DNA of 64,000 nt from Oryzias latipes (lineage: Eukaryota > Chordata > Actinopteri > Beloniformes > Adrianichthyidae): positions 2,634,740 to 2,698,739 of the forward strand of contig NC_019859.2 in the NCBI RefSeq assembly GCF_002234675.1, written 5' to 3'. Position numbers and translations under genes: made by a program. Below the pieces are notes generated by a model, which saw only the letters and a list, made by a program, of their open reading frames with translations, did not search any database and was not told the origin of the DNA. Shown here piece after piece: positions 1-15,203 of the stretch; position 1 is the stretch's first letter; each line of letters opens with the position of its first letter.

Positions 1-456
1 TCTTCTGCAGCAAAAGGATTAAATTCAGTTTCTTCTAAAGCGCCACATGAAAATAAATGAAACCAGGCGTGTTAGTGTCATGGCTTCCACAGCTGATGCT
101 GGGCTGTTTTTGGGGACTTTTGGGTCTGATCATGAACAAGAGTGACCCGGGTCATAATCCAACCTGTAGTGTTAAAGCTTTGCATTTTTTTTTTTTTGCA
201 TTTTCTTCTAACTTTGTGTTTTTAAAGGATGTGAAGACAGAAAATGATCTGATATGCAGAACGCAGCCCAGTACAAATGTTTTAGTCCTTTTTTTTTTGT
301 TTCAACAGGTTTAAAGATTTCTGATCTCTTTGGCTTCGGGGCTCCCAGGCGCCCATATAGGCCACGGTCTAAGTCTCTGAGGAGGGAGATCTTCAGAGGG
401 CCTCGCAGACCTTCTTCCTCCACCTGCTCCACCTGCCCTTCTCCACCCGCAGCACC
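1..456 (+). other. 5' flank and probable 5' UTR of evi5l
   Basis: No upstream coding exon is recognisable. Two possible 3' splice sites precede the evi5l start: a T-rich tract ending in AG near 309, and a CT-rich tract ending in CCGCAG a few bases before the ATG. Either could join a non-coding first exon that lies here or outside the window. The short open frames in this stretch show no family resemblance. Confidence 0.4.
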
Positions 457-3400
457 ATGTCCATAGCCAGCAGCAGCCCAGAGAGGGAGAGCTCCGGCGG
501 GGCTCAGCTCCAATGCCCGTCGTCCCCTCCAGGCCTGGACCCGGACCCTTCCTGCACGGGCAGCCCCATTATCAGCCCAGACTCCTCTTCCCATGATGCA
601 GTGCTGTCGGCACCAGCAGCCTCTCCAGCAGACTCTGAGAACCTGAGTCCTGACGAACTGGAGCTGCTGGCCAAACTGGAGGAGCAGAACAGGTGAGATT
701 CACCTCCGCCTACAGGAGAATCTGGTGAAAATGTGAGTCATAAATAATAATTATTATTATTACAGTTAGCTTTTTTTAAAGTTGTCATCACAAAATAAAA
801 AGTTGTATGCAGGAGTTTGTAGTTAAAACTATTCCTGGACCGGGAGTCAGCACACAGCTGATGGAAAACGGTTCTATTGTCACTCAAATGAGATCTGATC
901 CTGCATGTTAACCCCACCTGCTGTTTGGATGCGAAATGACGACAGGGTCAAAGGTCAAAGGAGCTCTCAGGCTGAAGAGCAATCTGACTCTCCTGAGTTC
1001 TTCAGGCCCTCTGGCTCCACAAAGGTTTGGGTACTCTTGGTGTAAAGCTTTTCTTTAGGATGATGTAAGCAGCAGCTAAAAACTTAAAGGCCAGGACACG
1101 TTTTTCTAGCCGCCGCTTAGAACACGGACCCGGTAAAGCAGAACCGAGGTGCAGTTCTGCTGAAAAGAAGCAACACATCAAACCCAGTCCTGGTCTTCTT
1201 AGTGGAACTTCATTGTTTTTTGAGGGAAAGTGTAAAGAATTTCAGTTTGGTTTGATGTCTCCTTCAGTCGCCTGTGCTGCTGCTCACCCCCCCCCGTTTC
1301 AGGTTACTGGAGGCTGATTCCAAGTCGATGCGCTCCATGAGCGGCTCGCGCCGCAACAGCGGTTCCTCTCTGGTGAGCAGCTCCTCGGCCTCCTCAAACC
1401 TGTCCCACCTGGAGGAGGACACCTGGATCCTGTGGGGCCGCATCGTCAACGAGTGGGAGGAGTGGAGACGCAAGAAGGACAAGCTTCTCAAGGTGAGAGC
1501 GTTTGTTCCAGAGGAGAGAACGCAGCTTTGCTGTCAAAGACCTTTGAATCTATCCTGGACTGAACACAGCAGGAGTCCTCAAAGGCTCCGGTCTTGTTCA
1601 TGAGGTCGGTGTTGACCCGAGGTCAAACCTCAGAAGGACATAAACCTTTTTTTTTAAATTATTTCTTGTCTGCTACACATACTGATGGACATCAAGAAAC
1701 TAGCTCTGTGATCTCTGCGGCCGTCAGAGATGCTCAGGGTCCCTGTACCTTTTCTGAGGGTTTCCCATAATCCTCTGGGCCCTGCAGGAGCTGATCAGGA
1801 AGGGCATCCCCCATCATTTCCGTGCCATCGTCTGGCAGCTGCTGGGCAACGCCACCGACATGCCGGTGAAGAACCAGTACTCGGAGCTGCTGAAGATGTC
1901 GTCCCCGTGTGAGAAGCTGATCCGGCGCGACATCGCGCGGACCTACCCCGAGCACGAGTTCTTCAAAGGCCAGGACAGCCTGGGCCAGGAGGTCCTCTTC
2001 AATGTCATGAAGGTGGGCGGGGCTTCAACTCTTGGCTTTGATTTCTTTTTTAGCGCTTATGAAAAGGTGAGACTTCTGATGAGATGTGTGAACAGAAATC
2101 TGTTTTTCTCCTTAGGGTATTGAGGAGCAAAAGCTCATTTCCAGACATTCTTATTGTTCAGGGTTTCAAAAATATTCCAATGAGTCTTTAAACAGATCCA
2201 AAACGTTTTTATTGCTTAAACTCTTTTAGTGTCTTTTATTTCGGGACATTTTTCGTGTTCTCTCAGTCGGTAATGTAACCTCGGCCTGCGTGGGCCTTTT
2301 TCTGTGGAAATGAAAACCCCCGCCTCCCTTTGAAAAGGACGTGAAAAGCGCCGCAGCAGAGAATGGCTTCAGCTTCAAATGTGAAGTAATGAGGCTGAAA
2401 CCGCCGTTGTTGTTTCTCAGCATCCGAATTCCTAAAACTCCCAGACAAAAAGACGGAAATGAGCTTTTGGCTGCCATGGAAACCAGGTAACCCCGGCTGA
2501 AAGCAGAGCTTTTCAGGGAAATGAGGAGATCTTTGTCAACCCACCAGCAGAAGTCACGCATTTGCTCCTGTTGTCTCCTTCAGGCCTATTCTCTGGTGGA
2601 CCGTGAGGTGGGCTACTGCCAGGGGAGCGCCTTCATCGTCGGCTTGCTTCTAATGCAGGTAGTGATCAGATGTTTGACGAGAACAGCAGACGCCTTTAAC
2701 TGCTTTCTTAAAAGTTATTCAGCAAAATGGAGAAGTTTTGTGTGACAAAAAGGTGGAAAGAATTGGACGTATTTGATCAAAGGTGTTAACTTTGGCCTCC
2801 TCAGATGCCAGAAGAGGAAGCCTTTTGTGTGTTTGTGCGCCTCATGCAGGAGTACCGCCTGAGGGAGCTCTTCAAGCCCAGCATGGCGGAGCTCGGCCTC
2901 TGCATCTACCAGTTCGAGTACATGCTGCAGGTGAGGTGCCCGACCTCAGGTGTCGCATCCTGCTTCTCCACAGAGGGGCAGCAGAACACGCGTGTACATG
3001 GTGTAGGTTTTCTGATCCGTCGTTCTCGTCACCCTGCTGCTTTTCTGTCGCCTTAGGAGCAGCTTCCAGAGCTCAACGTCCATTTCCGCTCCCAGAGTTT
3101 CCACACATCCATGTATGCTTCGTCCTGGTTCCTCACTCTTTTTCTGACCTTCCTCCCTTTACCTGTGGCCACGCGCATTTTTGATATCTTCATGTATGAG
3201 GTAGGAAGCATCCTCTTAACCCGTCGGGTAGTTTTTCTGTCCTCTGTAGCCTCTGAACCCCTCAGGGCCTGGAGATCATCTTCCGTGTGGGCCTGGCCAT
3301 CCTGCAGTACAACCAGACCGACCTCATTCAGCTGGACATGGAGGGCATGTCGCAGGTGAGCAGCCGCGTGCCGTTTGGGTTCCTGCACACTGAGTGCCGA

Positions 3401-6400
3401 CGGCGCCACGTCCCACATTCCCCTGCACGCAAACCTTCTGAGCTGCAAGATTGACTTTGATAAAAAACGAGGCTTTGTGCAGCGAAACGCTCCGCTTTAT
3501 CAGCTCCATCTACGAAACGAAACTCACAGAGTTCTGATGAAAAGAATGAGTGAAAGTCACAGAAAAAGCCTCAAAAGTTCAGTCAAGTCTGAAGAAACTA
3601 GAGCAAGAATAAATTCTACATTCAATCATCTTTTCATCCTTTTTTATCCGGGCCTGCAGGGACCAGATTGTTTTTCCATAAATTCTTCTTTCTTTCTCGC
3701 ATTTAAGGACAAATTTCGCCACAGTCACATATTCACAAACCCACCAAAGTTTGCACACAGCTAGTACCTGGTTCAAAAGGATTTTTGGGCATAGTAAACG
3801 ACCCCCCCCCCATGATGACATCACAGTGGGAGAAACCATTAAAAAGAATGGGGCCAAAATCTTTTATGGGGCTCAAAACAAATTATTTCAGAATTCTCTA
3901 ACAAAACCCAAACTAAAGTGTCGGGGGGGATCTCCAAAGGAAGTTCCTAAAATTATTATGGGATGGACACAATGACACAGAGTACAATTTGGTCTGTTTT
4001 CACATTTTCCCACAATATAGGTAAAAAAGAAACTTTTGCTCACGAGATTTTACACACTCGTTACAAGGTACCTTGACCTTTGACTCCGGGAAGAGCCCGC
4101 CATCTTAATGTTTCGACCTTTCGCCTCCTGACTCCTTGAGTATCATTGGGGAGCCACCTGGGGGGAATAAAATGTTGGTTTTAGTGGAATTCTATGAAAA
4201 TGTAACACGTGAATCATTGCCTCAAGCTGAACGAAACGTTATGACAAATTACGAATGTGGGCGGGGTTTATTTAAAAAAAAAAGCACCTTGGTTACCAAG
4301 GAAATCTAAAGGTTTACTTGTGACGATTCTTCCAAAAACGACAGACGTGTTCGACCAGAAGAAACGGTTGCTATGGAGATAAAACCAATGTAAAAGCCAC
4401 CATTTTGACAGAAGTGGTATTTTTAAAATAAAGTATTGATGTACAGCTCTGACCGGGGTGGCAGGGGCAGAGAGGGCGGGTAGCAACTGCAGGGCCACAC
4501 ACTGCTTGAATTTCATTTATTTTTTACTAGTTTCATTAAAAAAAATGGATGTTTTCCTGCTTTAAACATAGATAAAGGATTATTGGAGTTCTGCTTTATT
4601 AAAGATGTTTATGTAAACAGAGAATCTATTTTAATCTTAGGCGCTTTCCCGTGTGGTGTTGTTCTCGTAGTGTTGTTTATTGCGGGGCTCAGAGGGTCTT
4701 TCTTTGCCGGTCTTACATGTGTTTACGTCTGCAGCACTTCCAGAAGGTGATCCCTCACCAGTTCGACAGCTGTCCCGACAAGCTGATCCTCAGAGCCTAC
4801 CAGGTCAAATACAACCCCAAGAGGATGAAGAAGTGAGTGCGCCCATCACCCCGCTAACCACGGCTTTTCCTCTGAGCTGTCACATCATCGTACTTCCTCA
4901 TCTGCATCATAAATTCAACTAAATGGGCTTCTTCTTTTTTTTTTTTTAAGACTGGAGAAGGAATACACCACCATCAAGAACAAAGAGATGGAAGAACAAA
5001 TTGAGATTAAGGTTGGTGTTTGATGAACTGAGGTGTTGGTTTGATCGCCGGTTTCCTCCAGCAAACGTTTTCTGCTGCTCCTCAGAGGTTACGCACAGAA
5101 AACCGGCTGCTGAAGCAGAGGATCGAGACGTTGGAGAAGGTAGGAAAGATGTTTTGTAAAGGATTCTGCAGACCAGAGTCCTGCATCTCCCTCCTGTGTT
5201 TTAGATCTTCTTCTGTGAAAAACTTCTTTTCCAAAGGATCTCACTGCTGCCTCTTCTCTTTTTCCACAATCCTCTCTGCGTTTCCTTCTATCGTCCTCTT
5301 GGGGTCTTCTCATGGTTTTTCCTCTCTGCTGTCCTGCTGTCTTCCTTTCCCTCCATCACTTCTTCTTCTCGTCCTCTCGTTCTCCTCCTTGGTTGCGCTG
5401 TAGGAGAGTGCCGCTCTGGCGGACAGGCTGATTCAGGTACTGCGACCCACAAACCTCCCTAACTCCCTGCACTGCCTTCCCCCCTCTGTTTTTATTTTAC
5501 CACAAATGTGCATGAAAAGTCATGAACCCACACTGTCTGCAGGACTAATGTGCAATCCCAGAGTGCATGTGGTGTCGCACAGTGTCAAACTGCATGGAGC
5601 AGCTGCTCATTGTTTTCCGTTCATCCCCACGTTGGGTGAAACTGCTCTGTACTTCCTGTCTGAAGCTGCGTAAAAACTGTTCTGCTGGCTGTTCACTCAG
5701 CTGCTTCCTTTTATTCTCACATGGCAGAAAAACGTTCAAGCAGTTTACGTGTTTTTCACGACACACGCAGGGCCAAATGACGAAATGACGGCGCCCCCAC
5801 ATTTTGAATCATACGCTATAGGGCAACAGTCGACCTGTCGCTGACTCAGTTATCAATTTTTCTTTTTTTTTCTTTTTTTTTAAATCCCCACTTCCTTTTC
5901 TCTTATTCAATTTTTTTCTTCTTTTCTTGACTTTTTTCTAAACTTAATCCATAAATCCTGGTCTACGATTGGTCGACGCGATTTTTCAGGGAATCAAAGC
6001 GCCCTCCCTCCATCCTTTCCCTCCCCGTTGAATCAAACGGCCCCACGGGCCCCGGGGCCTCAGTAAACTCGCGCTGTTTATGACAGATTGGGTTATTTTC
6101 CAGAACAACCCAGTTGAACCCAGTGAAGATATTCTGCAGCATCTCATAGATCTGTGGTGTTTTTCTCTGTTTGAGACTCCAGAACAGTTTTTATGTACAG
6201 TTTTTATTAACATTAAACCTCTTCTATGGCTTGAATTGTGCAGTGGAGGATGTTTTCCTCATATCTATTATTAATATCAGGTTTCAACAATTTAAACGTG
6301 TTTTTTTTAAACAACAAATTTATGATTTTTAGTCATAAGTTCTTACTAAGGGTTGTTTAAGGTGTTGTGTTGTTTTGGGACAGACTAGGAAGCATTTTTA

Positions 6401-9400
6401 ATGTCATCGTATCTTTGACAATGACAAATAAATTCAGATGTTTTCTTTTTTGGATCTGAATTCAGACAAGACTCCTTTGTTTTTCATAATAAATCAATAA
6501 TTTCTGTTCCAGCCGTTGAGTTTTCCTCTTTTCTGTTGTGAGTTTTTTTTTTAATAATGAAAGTGTGAAATAACCCTTGACATTCTCCTAAGTACGCTAT
6601 GTTTTTGTCAAATGTTTGATTGGACAAACAAAGCAGAATATGGGCTGCAGAGAGTTTGTTTGCAGCAGTTTGCTGGTTTGATTCTCGGGCTATAATAGTC
6701 CATGGTTGTGTCAGCAGTACATCAATTACTTTTTCTCTTCTTCTCCTATTAAAATGGAGAAAATAATTCCTAAATGTGTAATTATTTAAAAAAACAAAGA
6801 GCTGAGTGAACAGACTTGCAGCCGCCGCTGCTTCCTGGTCTCTGATTGAAGCTACAGGAACAGCCGTCCAGAGCTCATCCATTTGAACGATTTAAAGAGG
6901 TTTCAATTTAGTGCACGAAAGCCAGATTTGCCTCTGTAGCTTCAGACATGAACTGTGAGTGTAAGAGAAAGCAAAACAAAAGACTTTTGACAAAGAAACC
7001 CCAGCAAAAACAACATTTTGACTTATCGTCACCCTCCGTTCCTCGATTGTTTGCACTTCGTGGCTCGACCTGCAAAATGTTCCCGTGCGGCGAATCCAAC
7101 TGACGGCGTGCTGCCATGGCTTCTTGAAACAGGGTCAGGTGACGAGAGCTCAGGAAGCGGAGGAGAACTATGTGATAAAGCGGGAGCTGGCGGTGGTCCG
7201 GCAGCAGTGCAGCGCGGCCAGCGAGAACCTGGAGAAAGCTCAGGACACCATCAGGGAGCTGCAGCAGCAGCAGGTGCGTAACCGCAGCAACCGGCAGCTC
7301 GGATGCTGCTGCCGCCTCTGCGGGAAGACCATCCGTTTGCTTTTTCCTTTATGTCATTCCACTTTAAAAACAGATAATTGTAAACTTTGTATTTTGTTGT
7401 ATTATCTTGTTTTCCATCTGGCCCAACAAAAAAAAGTATGCAAACATAATCAATATCAATAAAGTTTAATCTAAAATACAAAAGGGGTTTGTACAAATAT
7501 ACACCTCGTGTGTCAGAAGACTCATAAACCTTTATTGTAACAGTAAAATCAAGGCAATGAGGCCTTCAGCTCTGACCTGTTTGATCAGCTGTTGGATTGG
7601 ATGAGTAAAAAAATAAAGAATGAATTTGAATTATAGAAATGTAAGTTTTTGAGTTCTATATAGTTACGATTTTAATTTGTATGTTATTAAGAACCGTACT
7701 AATCTATAGATAAGCAAAGCAAAAAGAAATGCAAATCAAAGGTCATCTGAGCAGAAAAATACCTGAAGAAATTCACTCTAAATGATGTTTCTGGGACTGA
7801 TGAACTGATGACTTCTATTCCAGCTCTGATTGGTGTCACTGTTCAGCGCCTTCGATAACAAAGACCGAAAGGCTCAGATAGTCACATCGAGAATCTTGCA
7901 CTCACGCTATGTACTTACCCACTTTCAATATTGAGTATTTAGCCTGATAGGAAAGCATTTTTCCATTTGAACCTCTTTACTATCATCTGCACGCCTTCAC
8001 CTTGATGTGGTGTCATGAATGAGCAGAAAGCACTGAGGGTTTCTGTTTACTGACATCACTCTGGTTCAGAGCCTCCAACAGCTGCTGGGTGCCATCAGCC
8101 ACGAGGTCTTCATCATTCTTTCCAATGACAAACATGGCTTTTTGCTGCATGGTCATTCAGAACCGTTTTTTTTTTCTAGATTCTTTTCAAGCTTTTGCTA
8201 CAAAAAATAAAGCTACACTTTTCCGAAATGGTAAAATCAGCTCCAGAGGAGTACGACAGTGACAGCTTCTTCTTATTTAGACGAGGAGATGAGAAAAGGG
8301 AAAGAAACGTGTTTGGAAGGTGTGACTTCACATGTGTGATTTAGCTGAAACTCTGTGGTAAACATGAGCTCAACCACAAGCTCTTACATGAGCAGTTGTT
8401 TGCTGCTCTGTTCTATTACAACAACACAAAAACTCAACAAAGGGGGTCAGTTTGTTTCCCACGATGCATGAAACCTGAGCGACGCTCGGGCTCGTTAAAG
8501 ATCACGCAAATCCATCAAACGACACGCCACACTTTTGCTTGCTGAAGTCTTATTCTTATTCTTTTTTTCTGTCAGTACACAGAGGAGTTTGTCAGCAACC
8601 TGCAGACGCAGCTGGAGCAGTCGCGGCTGCACGAGGCCGAACTGCTGGGAGCGCTGAAGGAAATGCAGGACAAGGTGCTGGACCTGGAGAAGGTACTCCT
8701 CCATAAACGGCGTGATGCGTGTGGATGCGTCACGCATGACTAACCCCCATGTTCATGCTTTCGTTTTGACTTCACGTGTTGACGGGCCGCAGCAGCCTCT
8801 CATAGTCTTTGTGACTTTAAGGTGACATCAAACTGAAAGCTACACGCAGAAAAAAAACGCCTCAGTGGAAATTGCTTGTTTGTTGCAAATGAATGGAAGC
8901 AACAGTTTCTCAAACACTCCTCTGTTTGGTCGCGGATCACCCACAGAACCTTCTGGTGTGAAAAAAGCTTCCTATTTTATTTACTAGACAAGGTAAACTT
9001 GTGTTTTAAGCAGCTTTGGCACAACCGTGGACCACATGGAGTAATATATAGCAGTGTTTTTCAACCTTTTTTGAGCCACGGCACACTTTAACCTTGATAA
9101 AAATCCCGCGACATCCCAGTATCAAAACAAATTAAAAAAAGGAGAAACCCAAAGTCTGTATTGATCTACAGTCCCTTGCAGCTGTTTTTTCTAAAAGATG
9201 TAATAAAAGTTAAGTTAGAAGATTTAAAAACTGTCTGATGTGTGTTCGTTGTTGTTTCAAGACGTCAAAGGAAGATTCATTGTGCGCTGAGACGCTGTCA
9301 CTTTAACCCAGTGCCTCATGGGAGATGTAGTGCGAACAGCCACCAAACGCCAGACAGACTTTCGTCTCTGAGCTTCATTGATTTGTTCACTTGTTCCACA

Positions 9401-12400
9401 GTCTGACACCGGATCCCGCGGAAAGCTACATCGCTAAATATGAGCTTTAGCTGGTCTTTTTGTTGGAACTAAACAACTTTATGAGCAGAATCGAAGTGAG
9501 GACTTTAACCACTTCTGATTGGTCAGACTGATGACATGTGATTAAGCCTCCAAGAATGATTGGTGGAGGCAGTTGAAGGGGCGGGACTTTTCCTAATACA
9601 GCTGTAGCTGTGGCTAAAAAAAGAAAAAAGTCATTTACAATCTTTATATTCCTAACTACTCAGTGTTTTATCAGGGCCTGTTTGGATGAACACAGAGCCG
9701 ATATCCTGGAGATGGAAAATGTTTTTAGATCGGTTAATGAGGGCAATTTTCCACGGCACACCTGACCATCTCCACGGCACACTAGTGTGCCGCGGCGCAC
9801 TGGTTGAAAAACACTGATATATCGAACCACAATTGAGAGAAAGTAATGTTTAAATCAGAGCAATTTAGTTAGACTCCTTGTGTCACCACAGGCGTCCCAC
9901 AGGGATCTATCATTGGACCAACCCTTTTTCTCTTATCTACATAATCAACATAGTTGTCCCTCAAAGAGACTCACGCATCCTCCACTATGCTGATGACACA
10001 ATCCTCTATTCTGTCACCCCCCTGTCCAGGCACAATGAGAAAACCGTTACTGCATAGTTTCACTGAGCCACAACTTACCCTGAACTGCATCAAAAGTTAA
10101 AGTTTTCCAAATGTTTACACTCTCTCCCGCTAGCTTACAGCCCCTCACACCCCCAAGCTAATGTTACCGGTGAAACAAAGTAGTGAGCAATATCAGAGCT
10201 GTACAGTTTTGATCCAGATTCCAGCTCAGACGAGGAAAACGTGGATCTATTTGTCTAAAAGTGGATGAACCAGAATGGAGCGGAGCAGGGAGACTGTGGC
10301 CCGCCCAGCGTATTTTCTACGTCACAAATAATTTGTTTCTCCACCAGCATTTTTTGTCTGCTCCTGATCCACAATGGCTTATACAAAGAAAATACTCAGA
10401 AATGCAATTTGAGCTGAATTTTCTTTATATTTATCCTCCATCATTGAAAAAAATGCAACAAGAACATGTTAAAAACACCATTTACATCGGAGCGGATCTT
10501 TCAAAGGTATCTTAATAGATATTTTAGGGAAAAATGCAGGAATACCGTTTAAGGATTTTTATGACTTTAGACCGTCTTGTCTCATTGCTGAAGTTTTTTG
10601 TCTGTTTCCTCTTTTCTTTTCTCAAAACGTCTTTCCTTTTGCCAGGCCACAGTTGAAAATAAGAACATTGTCTAGATATATAGGAGCTAAATAAAAAAAA
10701 AATATTTTTGAATCTTAAATCCAGAAGTTTTTTGTTGTATACGGTTCCTAGAAATCCAGAACATCACTGTGCAATCACAGAACCTGCTACACTTTTTAAA
10801 ACTCGTCTTCCCTGGAAGGTATTTCCTCTCACAGTCACAGATCTACTGTCATCTGTGTCCGTCACTTAAACTGAACCCATGCAATGTTCCACCATCCAGA
10901 GGAGCAGCTGTCTGCCCGACGAGAGCAACATGGCAGCCCTGCAGGAGGAGGTGAAGCAGATGAAGCTGAAGGAGCTGGAGATGCTGCGCTCCTTCAGGGA
11001 GATGCAGGACAGCGTCACAGACCTCAACCAGCGCTGGCAGGTGAGGCTCACAACCTTCCGCCTCTGTTTTCCCCGCCTATCGGGCAGAAGCTCACTAAGC
11101 CTTTGTCCCCGCAGCATCACATGTCCCGCAGCAGCAGCACCGGAGGCGGCGGCGGCCCCTGGAAGGAGTCCCCGAAGAAGAACGCCATGAACGAGCTGCA
11201 GGACAAGCTGATGACGATCAGGCTGAGGGAGGCGCAGGCTCAGGCGGAGCTCCGAGAGGTCAAACTCAAAGCTCTGCAGTTGGAGAGCCAGGTCAGACTC
11301 AGCTCCTCTGCCTCTTTCCTTTGTCCGAATCAGGCATGAAAGCTCTCATCTTCTGCTCGACTCTCCTTCCCAACCAGAACCAGATCCACAGCAAACTGAT
11401 CGGTCGCAACGATCAGGAGCGCTCGGCTCTGCAGGACCGGCTGCAGATGATGGCCAATCAGAACAAAGCTCTGCAGACCCAGCTGAGTGAGATGAAGAGG
11501 AAGCAGGCTGAGTTGGACTGTAAGGTGAGAACATTTCAAAATAAAAGATGGAGAGAAAGAAATCTAATTTTTCCTGTTTTAATGTCATATGAAGGTGAAA
11601 TTCAGAGTAAAAAAATGTGGATCAAACAGATAAAACCTGACAGAACTGAATAGAAGGTTATGTAGTTCAGAGTTCAGAATCTGCCCTTTCCATTCATTCC
11701 TTTATCCATAAAGAGTAAAGAGGAGGTGATGGCGGTGCGGCTGAGGGAGGCAGACAGCATGACCGTCATGGCTGAGCTCCGGCAGAGGGTCGCTGAACTG
11801 GAGATCCAGGTTTGCAAAGCCTGCGACTGCAGACATTTTTGTTTTTGGACCGCAAAGTGACAGAAACTGCTGGATCCCCGTTCGGATCGACCTCTTTCAG
11901 AAGGAGGAAGGACGGATTAAGGGCCAGCTCAACCACTCAGACTCCAGGCAGTACATCACCCAGCTCCGGGACCAGATTGCTGAGCTGAAGAACGAGGTTA
12001 GACTCGCATCTTCTGTCATGGTCAGGGTTCTGTTTCCTGTTTTATTTTGAAGGTTCTGTCTTAGTTTTGAGTTTGATTTCCTTTGTCCCACTCTCCCCTG
12101 ATCGTCTTCTCCTGTACCTCGTCTGTCCTGTTTGCAAATGTCCTGTCACTGCCTTCCTCCATACTGTCTGCCTGTCAACCCCGACAGTTGTTTTTCTGGT
12201 TTCCCTTCTCGGCAGCGTCTTTTGTTTAGTCATAAATGCCGTGTTCCTCCCGTCTCTGCGTTTTGGGTCCTTCATCAACCCCCGTAGCTGACATCTTCAG
12301 CCAAAAAGGACACAGTTTTGTTTCTTTAACACTCATTCCTGGGCAAATTGCTGGGGTACTTTTCCCCTTTTTTTTGTCCTTTCTCTGCATCGTCTGGAAA

Positions 12401-15151
12401 TTGGATTCTAAAAATAACCGGCAATAGTCTAAATTTTTTAACATTTTAGATGTTTTAAGGCTGTAAAACTCCTCACTACACACCTTGATACACTTTTTCC
12501 AAACAGACTTTTCTCTCGTTTAACATCTCAAACTTCAAACTTTAATAAAGAAATCAGTTCAGTATTAGAGAATGAAAACAAAGATCTGCTCGCCATCAAA
12601 GGTTTATGTAGATTTGGCAAACTCAGGACATTCCATACAGGAGACACGGACATGGAAGAGATTTATTCGCCAACGGTCTACAGCCAATCAGACGGCTTGT
12701 ACAGGTGAAGAGTTCAGTTCAGTTGTTTGTCTCGCGGTCGGACTGTAGAAGAGGAGACGACGAAACAAATTCACAGAAAGGACAGTTACTAAGCATGACT
12801 ACGTTCACGCAAACGTTTACTCTCCATGCGGCGACTAACCTTCTCGCTTTTACTTGCCAAAGAGGAGTAAATGCTCTCATCTGGCGAGTGTAAATTTCGG
12901 ACCCTTCAAAATAAAAGTCTATTGCGATAGACTCATCCCTCTATCAAGAAAACGTTCTCGCCAAATTTCCAACTGTGGCCGAGCCTGGTCGGGCCATATT
13001 TACAACACCCCTCGTGGGCCCCTCTTTTCCCCAGGGTGTCCCCCTCCTGGGTGGGGGCGGCTGGCCCCTGCCTTGCTCCTTCCTGGACCAACCATGGGCC
13101 GGGTGGGTGACTACCTGGAGTGCGGAGCGGGTGTCCCTGGGGGGGGTCCTGGCTCGTACCTGGGGTTGGGGCGGGGGGATGCCCGGAACTCCTGGGTGGT
13201 GATGGGGTGCTCGTCTAGGGGTGTGGGCACCCCTCTCGGGTGTGGTCCTGCGTTGGGCCCTCCCGACGCGGCGGGGGGGCTGCTCTCCTGGTTGGGCTGG
13301 GGCGGCGCTCTCTTTCCCCATGCGTCCCTCCTGAATGAGATATTTCACACTAGTTGGTTTGAAGGCATAAGTATGCATGTGTGAACACTATCTGTTTTGA
13401 GTACATGTGGACATTTTTTGCAGCTAGCAGGTGTTTTGATAACATTTGAGTGTGTGTGGATTTGTACTACATTTGAACCTTACCGTAATGATAAACATCC
13501 AGTAAACTTGTTGCTTTATGCTGCTTCATGGTTTTATCCCCCCCCCCCTCGTATTATCACCCTCCTATCCCCCTCTCTCTAACATCCCTCTCTCTTCTTC
13601 CCACCTTTCCTTTTCCGTCTGGTCCAACACCAAAGATTTCAAATATGATTGAGATTAATAAAGTTTGGCCTCGATTACAAAAGTACCTTAAAAGACGTAA
13701 AGACATACCTTTGGTTTGTCTGAAGACTAATAACCCCTGTTGTTAAAGTAAAATATGTCCAACACAAGAGGGTTTCAGGTCTCATCTGTCTGCCCAGCTG
13801 TTGGACAGGACAAGTTTAAAAAATATTTAAAAAAAGAAGAAAAAAAGAGAAAACGTTCTATCATGATATATATCGTCATAGATTTATCGCCCAGCCCTAC
13901 GCTTACCACATGCACGGCAATGGTACGTTCCATTTTAATGACGTCCCTTGAGGGGGCCGTACGAACCTCAAGGGATCTGCAAGACGCACCTGCAAGGACC
14001 CAAGAGCCCGCAGCACCTGTAGGGTCACATGTGAGCTGAGGCTTTACCAGGTCTGAGCACCCGCTTCACCACTTGCTCTTTGTTCTTTTTATGAAGATGG
14101 TGACCTGCCATGGTTTCCGGTAATAAAAATATCTGGTTCCCTCCTCGTTTAGCAGCATCAGTCTGCATGCAGGTGTTTCAGAGATTCATTTTTTCACCAG
14201 TCTGGCAGCCCAGGTTTGTGGTGATGCATTCTGGGGCTTTTGTTTGTCCTAAACTCTTTGAGGCAGGGTAATGTTGTTTTTGGAGCTCTGTGGTGGAGCG
14301 GTTTTCCGTTTGATGTGCTTACAGACGGCTGGATAAAGCTGCTCCCGTTCGACGTTCTCTCATGTCGAGTTTTATTTTTTTAAACACCCCCCCCCCCCCC
14401 CCTGAATGAAACGGGGGACCCTTTTTTCTGCAGCAGCGCACAAACAGCCGGCAGCTCTGTTCACGACCAGAGACATGTGGTCATGTGCTCGCAGCTTCTA
14501 CACCACTTCCACGCCGCCGGTTCTTCTAGGAACCGGAGACCAGTGAAGCTGCTCTCTGAACAGGAAGCTTTAATTGTGAAAAGTTCCCACTGAGAACTCA
14601 AGCACAGTCATGGGGGTCTTTATTTGTTGGGTGGGGGCGTCTAATGTGGCCCCACAGCTGCAGAGTTGACTTTCTGCGCTTTTTACGCCTGCCTCACATC
14701 AACCATGTTCAGATTTGATCAGGAGGGGGCGTAATGAGTGTGGCCTGCCCTTTTCCCCCCCCCCCCCCTATTTCTCTTCCTCCCCCACCTCCTTTCACGT
14801 CTGCGGCGGTTTTTAATGGGCGCAGAGCTTGCGTGAACACAAAGGAGGAAGCAATGAGCTGTTCAGAGAAATCTCAGTTAAATGCGACCGTCGTATGACT
14901 GAGCGCTGATTCATAACTCGCATTCTCTGCAGAGAAGCTTGTGAGTTCATTTGACAAAAAGAAAAACTAATTTTGCATATGAACTTTGATTGCATCTGAA
15001 ACAGGGACTTTTATGCAGACATGTCTGCTGATAAATGACTGCTTCAGGTGAAACCAACACATCTGGTGGCTTTTTTCTGAAATCGTTTCTTGTCTGGAGG
15101 TGGAATTAGCTGTTAGTGAGAACATTTCCACTGGTTAACCACTGCTCCCCA

Positions 15152-15203
<52 letters not shown>

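Noticed and set aside
12854-13384. A 176-residue Gly/Pro-rich open frame and its antisense partner
   Set aside because: They come from GC-rich repeat sequence in an evi5l intron; both strands are open at once and no motif is recognised.
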